A stretch of 64,000 bases of DNA, taken from CADEFX01 sp963840425 (lineage in GTDB: Bacteria; Pseudomonadota; Alphaproteobacteria; Rhizobiales; Hyphomicrobiaceae). This document shows positions 1 through 9,618 of this stretch, piece by piece. Numbering within the stretch: position 1 is the first letter of the stretch; each line of letters begins with the position of its first letter. The position numbers and the translations under genes were made by a program. The stretch is from positions 1-64,000 of the forward strand of contig CAWIYZ010000025.1 in NCBI GenBank assembly GCA_963840425.1. The letters run 5' to 3'. Below the pieces are notes generated by a model, which saw only the letters and a list, made by a program, of their open reading frames with translations, was not told where the DNA came from and made no database searches.

Positions 1-232
1 GCTCACCGAGCCAAGCCTGGCTCCTTCGCGCGACCAGGCTATTGTGCCTGAACGTCCCGGCTGCAGAAGGCCACGACGTCGAAGGACCGAGATGTCCAGC
101 GCCAGGTAACCTTCAGTCGTCCTGCGCTGATATCGCTGCCGTCGCCCAGATCCGGAGCCGCCCATTCCGCGCCGTTTTTCTCGAAATCATTCGGCAAACT
201 CGGACGCGGACATTGAAATCGTTGGCTATTCC

Positions 233-1524
233 TCAGGCTGTTGCCATGGCGTGAAGCCGCGATGCCAAACCGGCATTCCGAACGTTCCGGTTGGCGGTGC
301 CATTTGCCATTCCTACTGGTCGCTGCTGAACCTTCGGCTTTGACAGACGGGTCGGATGCTGCGAACCGGTTGCGATCGTTTCCTTGGGCCGATCGTTCAG
401 CGCGAGGCCGAGATAGGCGAAGCGGCCTGTGCGGCTGCATCGGCCTTTTGTCAGGCCCAGGCGCGTCAGCTCCCGGCCCAGCGCTTGTTGTGAAGGTTCG
501 GGAATGCCCTGGCGCTGGCAATACCGCCTGAAGGCTTCATACAGCTCGGTTGCGCCGCACGTTGCGCCTTCAACGCGGATCGTTCGGGCCTGAAGGAAGC
601 CCCGCACGTGATCTAGACTGGCTAGCTTTCGCGTCTTGCCGCTTGTGCTCGGGATGTTGGTCTGGGTCGCGGCGCTGGACTTCTTGGACTGTTTGAGGCG
701 CCAGGCTGCCGTGCGAGGGGCGGACCGCGGTCTGTGCTGACGTTGCCACCGCTCGGCCCGTAGAAGGGACAGGAAGGGGCCTAGTGGCCAAGGCGACGAT
801 GGTGAAGCCCAGTGCAGAGCCCGCCTCTACGACCGCGGCCAGGAGTAATGCCAGTCCTGTCCGTATGCTCGACTCGTCAACGCCTGCTAGTCGCGCCAAG
901 GCGCTCGCCTGTGGATCAATTTCAGCCTGACCGGTTTTGTCCGCCCGCAGCTCTGCATGCCCCGCCGCCAAGCTCTGTTCGAGCCGTTCGGCCACTTCGG
1001 CGACGGCCAGTTCACGGCGCAAGCTGACGACAGCCGCACAGGCGGCATAGCTTTCCGGAAGTGTAATAGCGGTGCATTCCTTGGTTCGCGCCAAGACGGG
1101 AGCTGGAACGTTAGCCGCTGCCAAATCAGCTTTCACAGCAGCGGCCGGCCTAACATTGCCCAGCGCGGACAACTGGCGTTCGGCACGCTCTACGGTCGTA
1201 ACCCAACCGGCATAGGCGACCTTCTCCGAGCCACGTTCTGCGTTAGCTTCGGCGCGAAGTCGCCAATGAGAATCCGATGGCATTGCTCAAGGACCAGGAG
1301 AGGCACCCGGCCCATAGGACCGCACTTGCGATCGCGACCAATCGGTGCCTTTGGCTCCACAGATGGAGTGCCACCAACAGCAATAGTGCCTTCAAGAGGT
1401 CGATCGCGACGTTAGCGCTCGCATACGTCGCTTGGTCTAATGGATGACGAGCCAATGACAGCCCGTATCGAAGGTTGGCTATTAAACTGACGGCACAAAG
1501 TAGGCCGGCGCCAAAGTAGCCCAA
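233..1524 (-). pseudogene. Frameshifted membrane/coiled-coil protein of genomic-island type
   Basis: Three overlapping frames together read as one protein. 1524-1243 carries two or three hydrophobic helices (for example LLKALLLLVALHLW). 1283-570 carries an Ala/Glu-rich coiled coil and another hydrophobic segment. 607-233 carries a C-terminal domain with ELYEAFRRYCQRQG and RFAYLGLAL. The order (membrane helices, coiled coil, helix, small helical C-terminal domain) matches a hypothetical protein family that I recall from rhizobial plasmids and islands. Frame changes fall near 1260 and 610-640, and residues on both sides fit the family better than the overlaps do. Function is unknown. It may be a recent pseudogene or carry sequence errors. 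Confidence 0.5.
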
Positions 1525-1562
1525 CGCTGTCCAGCTTCGATTTATGAAAGGTCGGCCCTCAG

Positions 1563-3159
1563 CTACTCACTCGTCCTGCCGTTGAAGTCCACCGAGCCCG
1601 TCGCCGTTACTGTAAGGCTCGGCTGAGCCCCCTTGGCGATGGCACGCGGTGCGAGGTTCTCACCCACAAAGTCCCGACCGCCAAACTCATCGAGAACGAC
1701 GCGCGGGACCCAGCAACCCGGCTCACCAGGTAGCTGGCCATAGACGGCGCGATTCCACGGACGCCCGGCATCGCTGAAGAGCCACCTCAGCAGCTTCCGC
1801 CATTCATCAGCGCACTGGGGCCGCTGCTGGTGCCAGCGCCGCTCTTGCCGTTTTGACCGAATCTCTAGATGCGCCTCGGCCGCGGGCGAGTGCTCGGGCG
1901 GCCTTCCGCTGGCCTCAGAGATGTCGCTGTCCATCGGCCGATCGCGCCACGAGCCAAGCACATCGCCAGGCCGGATGCCGCCAGCCTCCCTCTCCTCGGC
2001 TTCTGCCTCGCTCGCCAGCTCCGGCAGGAAGTAGGCCCAGGTCTTGATCTTGTTGCGCGGCCAGCCGTCTATCGCCGCCTTCGTCAGCGTCGCTCGCACC
2101 ACCTGCATCGCCCGCGGCCCATGCTGCAGGATCAGGTCGAGCAGCGGGCGCAGGCCGGCTGGCGTCAGCAAGTTGGGCAGCAGAACACGAGCATGATCGG
2201 CGGCGCACAGCTCATTGGCGCTCTCGTGGCCCTCGAAACCGTCACACTCCGACGGCGCCTGTCGACCCTCGCAGAAATTATCGCGCGGAGCGCGCTCGAT
2301 GATTGCTGATCTTGCAGCGTTCGATGTAAGTTCTTTCGAGAACTCACTGTGCCCTTCTAACAGTAAAGTGTGTGTCGTCACGTTTTTGAACGTCACCATT
2401 TTGGACGGCACGGTTTTGGACGTCACCTTTTTGGCCGGGCGCACGCGCTTGAGGCCGGCCAGCTCAAGCTTTCCCTTGCGGCCGACGAGATAGCTCGCCG
2501 GCAGCGCCGTAACAGGTATCGATAGCTCCAGCCGCGACCGCAGCTTGCACGAGTGGGCCAATGGTCGTGCGGGAGGTGATGCCGATGCGCCGAGCAACAT
2601 CTCTGGCGCGCGATGCGAAGGGGGGCAGCAGCGCCGCCACGATAAACGCGACGACGTCGGACGGCAGGCTCAGGATGTGCGCGGGCAGCTCCACATAGCC
2701 GCGAGTGCTCGGCGCCAACGGCTGTTCCTTGGCATACTTGCCCCGCCCGCCTGGCCGCCGGTCCAATATTTCGGTGTCCTTCAGCACCTTGATCCCCGCG
2801 CGAGACTTGCGGCGACCGATCCCGCATTTCTTCGCGAGATAGCGTTCGTTCAGGGCGCCGCCATCGAAGTCGAAGCGGTGGCGCTTGATGAAGGCGATAT
2901 GGATCGCGTAGATGCTCGCCCTAGCGGTGCCGGCAACTTTGTCGCCCGGTTTCGGCTTCCAATCGAGGAGGCGCCCGATTAGGTCAACGGGCAATCTCAC
3001 CGACGTGCCAGCGACTCTTGACGGTCTCGACCAGCTGCGATTCTTGTGTCGTCGAGTGGTGCACATGCGGGCGCACCTCGCCCTGCTTTGACGCACAGCA
3101 CGCGTCGTGGACGCGTTTCGACGAGTTTGGGTAGGGGCCTGAAAGCTTATGGCTTTCAA
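1563..3159 (-). pseudogene. Frameshifted hypothetical protein, possibly replication/DNA-binding
   Basis: The upstream frame (3159-2464) has a basic N-terminus and helical segments resembling winged-helix DNA-binding proteins of plasmids (SVRLPVDLIGRLLDWKPK, RDVARRIGITSRTTIGPLV). At about 2487 the sensible reading moves to a second frame (YLVGRKGKLELAGL onward) and continues to 1563. A one-base indel there would join them into one protein of about 530 residues. The middle holds a Lys/Val/Thr-rich pentapeptide repeat encoded by 15-bp units. The C-terminal half has no domain I recognise. With its neighbour it suggests a plasmid- or island-derived segment. The start is uncertain; an internal start near 3000 is also possible. 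Confidence 0.4.
2377..2436. repeat. Four tandem 15-bp repeats
   Basis: Four consecutive 15-bp units read GTCACGTTTTTGAAC, GTCACCATTTTGGAC, GGCACGGTTTTGGAC and GTCACCTTTTTGGCC. They lie inside the frameshifted gene and encode a V-T-x-K-like pentapeptide on the minus strand. The array resembles iterons in size, but being in coding phase a protein-level repeat is the simpler reading. Confidence 0.7.
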
Positions 3160-3602
3160 TGACGCACGTTCTGGGGTTTGGGACTGCTAACCCATTGACC
3201 TGCTGAGCGCGGTCGATCCCCCTACGGGGCGCCAGAAAATGCGAACTATTTGATTGATTTCATTGATATTTTTTGAGGTTAGCCAATTCACCCGGAATCG
3301 AACCCCCTGGCAGGTGCGATGGTAGTCGCGCATCCGAGGTCAGCCTTGCTGTAGGGGTCTGATCGCGTCGGTGGAGGTTGTTCAGCACCCTTGCGAGTAC
3401 CGGCGCTGGCCGCTGTGTCGTGACGGCGAAAGTCCGACAGAAACCTGACGGACTCACTGCAGTGCCGAACTCTTCAGGGTCGTGCCATGAACGGACGTCC
3501 ATGGCCGGACCAATTTCGCGCCGATGCACAACGCAAACGGCGATGCGATTGGTTTTCGTCGGGCGCCTTAAGTATGCTGGCTTGCGACTTTGGGAACAGC
3601 CC
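3160..3602. other. Intergenic region without a supported gene
   Basis: No convincing reading frame. It contains an AT-rich patch (3240-3285), a GC-rich hairpin half near 3217-3233 that shares a 15-bp string with the hairpin at 6343-6357, and a T-loop-like string near 3290-3310 that does not fold as a tRNA. It probably includes the promoter of the AraC-type regulator. Confidence 0.5.
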
Positions 3603-4484
3603 ATGACAACGACCCGCAGGACATTGTTCGTAGGTGATGCGCTGCAGATCGGCCTGTTCCAAGCGCAGCCATTGTCTGATGCGTGCGGCGACGTTGAGCG
3701 GCAGAACTCGAACGCCGTGGTTCTGCCCGTCAGTGGCTTGTTCTCGAAGCACGACGCGCCGAGTCGATACGTGATCGGCACGCCGAGCCATGCCGTGCTC
3801 TTCACGGCGAACGCGCCTTACCGAATTGGATTCCCAGGAGCTATAGGAGATCGTGCCCTTGTCTTACGGTTCGGCGAAGAGGTAGCAGCCGACCAGCTCA
3901 ACAAGTGCGATAGCGACGACAGCTCTGCGTCCTATGGTCTGCTCTCCCCAGATGCCATGATGCTACGCAATCTTCTCTGGGAGTGGCTGCAGCGATCGCA
4001 AGTGGATGCGTTAGAGAGCGAAACGCTTGGCCTGGACCTCCTGGTCATGTCTCTGGGCTCGATGTGTGCGGGCGTACCATCCCCGCGTCGGTCTGCGCGA
4101 GTTCGCCGCCTGCAGGCTGTGGAACGAGTGAAGGAGGCAGTGGCGGCCGCACCTGCCGACAAATGGAGCGTCACCAGGCTTGCAAAGGTCGCAAGCTTGT
4201 CGCCGTTCCATCTCTGTCATGTGTTCCGTGAGATGGTCGGCACATCGATCTACGACTATGTCTTGCATGAGCGCCTTGCGCACTCGCTCGATGCTGTTCT
4301 GGATGGCGGCGGCGACCTGACGGCGATTGCGCTGGATACCGGATTTGCGAGCCACAGCCATTTCACGGCGCGCTTCCGGAGCTTCTTCGGGGTTACGCCG
4401 ACTGCGCTGCGACGTGCCGCGGCGACTGGATACATCGCCCAATTGCGCAAGATCATGACAGCGCGGCGCCGGCAGCTCGCCTAG
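3603..4484 (+). CDS. AraC family transcriptional regulator
   Basis: A 293-residue protein with an N-terminal cupin-like sensor half and a C-terminal AraC/XylS DNA-binding domain of two helix-turn-helix motifs (WSVTRLAKVASLSPFHLCHVF, then the family signature ending in AIALDTGFASHSHFTARFR). The ATG at 3603 is chosen because similarity to the family begins there; the frame is open upstream to 3378. It ends 27 bp before the hydrolase gene on the same strand, so it probably controls that gene and the following DsbA-family gene. The inducer is unknown. Confidence 0.85.
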   Translation: MTTTRRTLFVGDALQIGLFQAQPLSDACGDVERQNSNAVVLPVSGLFSKHDAPSRYVIGTPSHAVLFTANAPYRIGFPGAIGDRALVLRFGEEVAADQLNKCDSDDSSASYGLLSPDAMMLRNLLWEWLQRSQVDALESETLGLDLLVMSLGSMCAGVPSPRRSARVRRLQAVERVKEAVAAAPADKWSVTRLAKVASLSPFHLCHVFREMVGTSIYDYVLHERLAHSLDAVLDGGGDLTAIALDTGFASHSHFTARFRSFFGVTPTALRRAAATGYIAQLRKIMTARRRQLA

Positions 4485-4511
4485 CTTCACCTCCGCAGCA
4501 ACGGAGGAACC

Positions 4512-5402
4512 ATGGATATCGCGACCTTTCACGCAAGTCGCCGCCACGCCGACGTCAAGTCCGGGCGCATCGCTTTCTTCGAGAAAGGGAGCGGACCAGT
4601 GGCGCTCTTTGTGCACGGCGTGCCGCTCAACGGCTATCATTGGCGCAGTATCATCGACCGCGTGCAGCATCGCCGCCGCAGCATTGCCGTCGACTTGATG
4701 GGCCTGGGTTACACCGAGATCGCACCTACCCAGGACGTCTCGTTTACTGCGCAGGCGCGTATGCTTGCCGAGGTCATGGATGCGTTGGGAATTGAGAAGG
4801 TCGATCTGGTCGGCAATGACAGCGGCGGCGCCATCGCCCAGATTTTCGCTGCCCACCACCCCGAGCGCCTGACATCGCTCGTGCTGACCAACTGCGATGT
4901 CCATGACGGCTGGCCACCGCCGCAGGTGCTGCCGATCATGGAACATGCGCGCAACGGCACGCTCGCACCCATCTTTCAGCCGATGCTGGACCGACCGGAT
5001 CTTGCGCGCGAGCGCTATGCCAGGGGGGAGTCGGTGCCGCTGTTTCGCAGCTACGCCGATCCGAGCGTTCTGACCGACGAGGTCATCCGCCTCTATCTCC
5101 AGCGGTTGTTGTCCTCGCAGCAGCGTATCGATGCTTTCCAACGCTACTGGCTGGGCTTCGACAATGCGCACACCGTCGCCATTCATTCCGCGCTTAAGGC
5201 GCTGCAAGTCCCGACGCTGATCGTGTGGGGCTTGACGGACATTTTCTTCGACAAGAAGTGGGCATACTGGCTCAAGGACGCGATACCCGGCGCAAAGCGC
5301 GTGATTGAGGTTGCCGACGGTCGCCTGTTCTTTCCGGAGGATCGTCCCGATACTTTGGCTGGTCCGATGCTTCAGTTCTGGGATGAGGTCGAAAGGACAT
5401 AG
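4512..5402 (+). CDS. Alpha/beta hydrolase, haloalkane-dehalogenase-like
   Basis: A 296-residue alpha/beta hydrolase with the oxyanion segment HGVPLNGYHW (residues 35-44) and nucleophile elbow VGNDSGG (100-106). By alignment with dehalogenases and epoxide hydrolases, Asp103 takes the nucleophile position and Ser104 the place of Trp or Arg. The C-terminal place of the catalytic His reads DGRLFFPED, with no His. I recall other members of this subgroup ending similarly, so it may be a non-classical hydrolase. An AGGA-type ribosome site precedes the ATG. It sits between the AraC regulator and a DsbA-family gene, probably as one unit. Substrate is unknown. Confidence 0.8.
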   Translation: MDIATFHASRRHADVKSGRIAFFEKGSGPVALFVHGVPLNGYHWRSIIDRVQHRRRSIAVDLMGLGYTEIAPTQDVSFTAQARMLAEVMDALGIEKVDLVGNDSGGAIAQIFAAHHPERLTSLVLTNCDVHDGWPPPQVLPIMEHARNGTLAPIFQPMLDRPDLARERYARGESVPLFRSYADPSVLTDEVIRLYLQRLLSSQQRIDAFQRYWLGFDNAHTVAIHSALKALQVPTLIVWGLTDIFFDKKWAYWLKDAIPGAKRVIEVADGRLFFPEDRPDTLAGPMLQFWDEVERT

Positions 5403-5450
5403 CGCAGGGCTGGATCGACGGGCCAGTCGCGCCGCTCGTGAGGGATCGCC

Positions 5451-6097
5451 ATGACACTGACCTATGATCTGTTCTGGTCGTTCCGTTCGCCCTATTCCTA
5501 TCTGGTGACGCAGCGGCTGCTTGAGCTCGAGCGCGATTTCGACGCGAAGGCGAACGTGCGGCCAGTCTATCCCATCGCGCTTCGCATTGACGGCTTCTTC
5601 AAGACCGTCAATCCGCTGTGGTGGAGCTACCTGCGCCGCGACGTCGCGCGCATGGCCGAAATGCTCGGCTGCCCTACGTCCCGCCGAACCCCGATCCCAT
5701 CGTGATGGACCTGACGTCCGGCGAGGTGGCAAAGGAGCAGCCCTACATCGCCCGACTGACTAGGCTCGGCGTTGCGGCGGCCGAACGCGGCAACGGCCTC
5801 GAACTCCTCAAGGAGGTCAGCGCAGTCATCTTCGGCGGCACACGTGACTGGCACCTCGGTGACCATCTGGCCCGCGCTGTGGCTCGGTCTGGTCTCGACC
5901 TTGCCCAACTCGACCGCGCCATAGAGACAGATGCGGACCGCTGCGAAGCTACGATCGCCGACAATGAGGCCGCGCAGAACGCCGGTCATTGGGGCGTTCC
6001 ACTCATGGTGTTCGAGGGGGAGCCGTTCTTCGGCCAGGATCGCTTCGAGACGCTCAAGTGGCGCATGACGCAGAAAGGGCTCAAGCGACGCGCTTAG
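5451..6097 (+). pseudogene. DsbA-family protein (HCCA isomerase-like), frameshifted
   Basis: The N-terminal part starts LTYDLFWSFRSPYSYLV, typical of the 2-hydroxychromene-2-carboxylate isomerase branch of the DsbA/kappa-GST superfamily (thioredoxin fold, Ser instead of a CxxC pair). It runs in one frame to about 5670. The rest (PYVPPNPDPIVMDLTSGE to a C-terminal GVPLMVFEGEPFFGQDR) runs in another frame to 6097. Inserting one base near GGC-TG at 5664-5672 gives a continuous protein of about 215 residues. Either a recent mutation or a sequence error. Likely co-transcribed with the hydrolase; a glutathione-linked isomerase or oxidoreductase role is inferred from the family. Confidence 0.75.
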
Positions 6098-6340
6098 TAC
6101 CTAAGAAGGTCTGGTCGCGTGGTCCAGTTACTGCTGCTTCGGCAGATATGGGTCACGAACGCCGGTTCCTCCCTATTGCACGCAGGTCTGGTTCCCTTCC
6201 GAAAGCAATCCTATCGAGTTTCCGTGTCGGTCGCCGGCCGCTCCCGAGTTAGCCACTACCCGCCTAACGCCTTGAAATCATACGGTACGATTTTCTGGCT
6301 AACCTCTCCGATAATCTATTGGAATTGCTCACATGACGAA

Positions 6341-6356
6341 GCGCCCTACGGGGCGC
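6341..6356 (-). terminator. Hairpin downstream of nadC
   Basis: GCGCCC, loop TACG, GGGCGC form a perfect 6-bp stem 20 bp past the nadC stop. In the minus direction only a weak TTCG run follows, so termination may be inefficient or Rho-assisted. A 15-bp string containing one arm recurs near 3217-3233. Confidence 0.4.
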
Positions 6357-6376
6357 CATCTCGCCGCCATCGCTGC

Positions 6377-7201
6377 TCACCCGACGTAGTCGAGGCCGAT
6401 GTCGAGTGCCGTGGTGCTGTGCGTCAACCAGCCGATGGAAATGAGGTCGACGCCGGTGGCTGCGACTGCCGGCGCCGTCGCTGGCGTGATCCGGCCTGAA
6501 GCCTCGGTGAGCGCACGGCCGCCGACCATGGCTACAGCCCGGCGCAACTTTTCCGTATCCATGTTATCGAGCAACACTGCATCGACGCCAACAGCCAGCA
6601 CCTCCTCGAGTTGCGGCAGCGTATCGACCTCGACCTCCACCTTGACCATATGGCCGACCGCGCTGCGCACGCGCTCGATGGCTGATCTGATGCTGCCGGC
6701 AGCGGCGATGTGATTGTCCTTGATGAGCACCGCGTCATCGAGACCGAAGCGGTGATTGGCGCCGCCGCCGACGCGCACGGCATATTTCTGTACGGCACGC
6801 AGTCCAGGTGTCGTCTTGCGCGTGCAGACAATATGCGCACGCGTGCCGCGCATAGCCTCGACGACCGAAGCCGTCGCGGTCGCAATGCCGCTCAGGTGGC
6901 AAGCGAAATTGAGCGCTACACGTTCGGCGGTCAGGATGCCGCGCGCCGGACCTGTCACAGTGGCGATCGTATCTCCCGGGGCAAGGTGGCTGCCATCAGC
7001 CCGTTCAATGGCCACCTCGATGGCGGGATCGATCAGCCGGAAGGCCAGCAGCGCCAGATCGAGCCCCGCGATCCGTCCCGGTTGGCGCGCCACGAGCGCG
7101 GTCCTGGCCCGCGCCTCGACGGGCACGATGGCGTCGGTCGTGATATCGCCTCGGCGCCCGAGATCCTCGAGCAGGGCTGCGCGAACCAGCGGCTCGATCA
7201 T
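6377..7201 (-). CDS. nadC: Nicotinate-nucleotide pyrophosphorylase (carboxylating)
   Basis: Quinolinate phosphoribosyltransferase: makes nicotinate mononucleotide from quinolinate and PRPP in de novo NAD synthesis (cytosol). The 274-residue product shows the family signatures EDLGRRGDITTDAI, LNFACHLSGIAT, TRKTTPGLR, KYAVRVGGGANHRFGL, IKDNHI and LLDNM. It lies 55 bp after nadA on the same strand. In another frame just upstream (7238-7205) a peptide MTTSPLPE resembles the usual N-terminus of alphaproteobacterial NadC, so a one-base indel near 7205-7211 may have shortened the apparent protein. The usual partner nadB is not between nadA and nadC. Confidence 0.93.
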   Translation of the reverse strand: MIEPLVRAALLEDLGRRGDITTDAIVPVEARARTALVARQPGRIAGLDLALLAFRLIDPAIEVAIERADGSHLAPGDTIATVTGPARGILTAERVALNFACHLSGIATATASVVEAMRGTRAHIVCTRKTTPGLRAVQKYAVRVGGGANHRFGLDDAVLIKDNHIAAAGSIRSAIERVRSAVGHMVKVEVEVDTLPQLEEVLAVGVDAVLLDNMDTEKLRRAVAMVGGRALTEASGRITPATAPAVAATGVDLISIGWLTHSTTALDIGLDYVG

Positions 7202-7256
7202 GATGCTCGGGCAATGGTGAGGTAGTCATCATCAACACTCCAACAGCACGGCAGGC

Positions 7257-8255
<999 letters not shown>

Positions 8256-8264
8256 GCACCTTAT

Positions 8265-8281
8265 ATGCTCAAACTGAGCAT
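8265..8281 (-). promoter_or_regulatory. Palindromic operator before nadA, likely NadQ site
   Basis: ATGCTCA, spacer AAC, TGAGCAT: a perfect 7-bp inverted repeat flanked by AT-rich TTAT/TTATA. It ends nine bases before the nadA start codon, next to the ribosome site, a position suited to repression. The NadQ gene lies directly upstream. Assignment to NadQ is inference from position. Confidence 0.65.
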
Positions 8282-8526
8282 TTATAGGGACGAAAAAACG
8301 AAGCGTCGATGCCTCGTTCGTTAACAAGCTAGAGATGAGCGCCGTTATGTCAAGTGCCGGGTGCGAAGTTTGATCCGGCGACACGCATCACACATCGGCG
8401 CTGACACGTGATTGGTTGCGCGATATCGGCGACAAAGAGCACGAGAAATCAAAGTGTAGGCGGCGCGTGGTTGCCCCGCTGCATGTGCCGCGCAAGAAAG
8501 AAAAATTATGAAGCCTGTATCGTCGC

Positions 8527-9463
8527 TCAAACCGAGCGCGACAGGGGCAGCTTGGTTCCAACCAGCGCCCGCTCGAGCAGAACCTCGCGCCGGAAACGGA
8601 CCAGCTTGGCAGGGCGGCCGCCGGTGTCGGTTGAGATCTCTCCAGTCTCCTCGACGAAGTCCCTGCTGATCGATCAAGCGGCGAAAGTTCTGCTTGTGCA
8701 AACGCCGCCCCGCAAGCGCTTCGACAGCTCGCTGGAGTTGCAGCAGTGTGAAGCTCGGCGGCATCAGCTCGAAGACGATGGGGCGGTATTTGATCTTGGC
8801 CCGCAGCCGCGCGATGCCTGTAGCGAGGATACGGCGGTGGTCGTGGCTCATCGGCTCGCCGGGGAGCGACGGATCGGCAACTGTTTTGCGCCGGGCCGCT
8901 TCGCGCACGAGCCCCGCCTCATACAGCAGCTCATAGCGCTGCAACACGAGGTCTTCATTCCAATGCCGCTCGTCCGCGGTGAACGTGGCATCGATGCGAT
9001 CCACACGCGCACGGCGCGTGGCAGTGTCGGCAGCTTCGCTCGTCCATTGCCGCAACCGCGGCAGGATCGGCCGCACGACCACTGGGGACGGGCCATCGCG
9101 CCAATCCTCCCACGGGAGGTAGCGGTACCAATTCTGCCAGCCAGGGCTGTGCTCCCCCGATACCCGCGCCTCCCGGGTGAGGCCAAGGTAGCTGATGGAG
9201 ATCATGCGCTCCTCGACGCCACCGTGCATGCGGTCGCGATCGGCGAAGGTATAGAGCTGCTCCAGATAGCCCAGCGGATGGTGCGTCTGGCGCTCGACCC
9301 ACGATCGCAGGCCCGTTTGCAGGGTGCGATGGGCGGATGCAAAGGGACCGGACGGGAGTGATTTCCCGCCCCGGAGTGTGAGCACGCGCGGCTCGTCCTC
9401 AGTGACGGCGGCAAGCACCGCCGTCAACTCGATGGCTGCGGCATCTTTGGTGGTATTGGCCAA
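8527..9463 (-). pseudogene. nadQ: NAD biosynthesis transcriptional regulator NadQ, frameshifted near C-terminus
   Basis: Matches the alphaproteobacterial family annotated as NAD regulator (NadQ, a Nudix-related repressor of nad genes). Visible blocks include LTLRGGKSLPSGPF, TFADRDR, ISISYLGLTRE and GWQNWYRYLPWEDWR, followed by a C-terminal winged-helix portion (MPPSFTLLQLQRAVEALAG, HKQNFRRLI). At about 8665 the frame changes: the natural end VEETGEISTDTGGRPAKLV to SRSV, stopping at 8527, is in the next frame, while the literal frame runs on to 8345 with unrelated sequence. A one-base indel explains it. It precedes nadA-nadC on the same strand and probably represses them when NAD is plentiful. 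Confidence 0.8.
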
Positions 9464-9618
9464 CGGTGCTCAGGGCCTATTGGTGTAGCTCCGCTCTCGC
9501 TCGCATATCGTGCGTCGATCTGCAACGGAGCAACGCAGTCACGCAAGCGAGAATTGCCAGAGCTTGCACCGTAAGCTCGGGGTTGAATTGTCTGGAACCC
9601 AGTGCTAACCGTATCTCC

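Noticed and set aside
3280..3330. tRNA-like T-loop string (GGTTCGATTCC on the minus strand)
   Set aside because: The flanking bases do not pair as a T-stem and no anticodon or acceptor arm can be drawn.
5664..5705. TGA ending the DsbA-family first half as a possible Sec codon
   Set aside because: The frame changes before the TGA; residues around it do not match the family in that frame.
4011..5732. 573-codon open frame on the minus strand
   Set aside because: Shadow of the hydrolase and AraC genes; composition is Arg/His-rich without family motifs, while the plus strand has clear conserved proteins.
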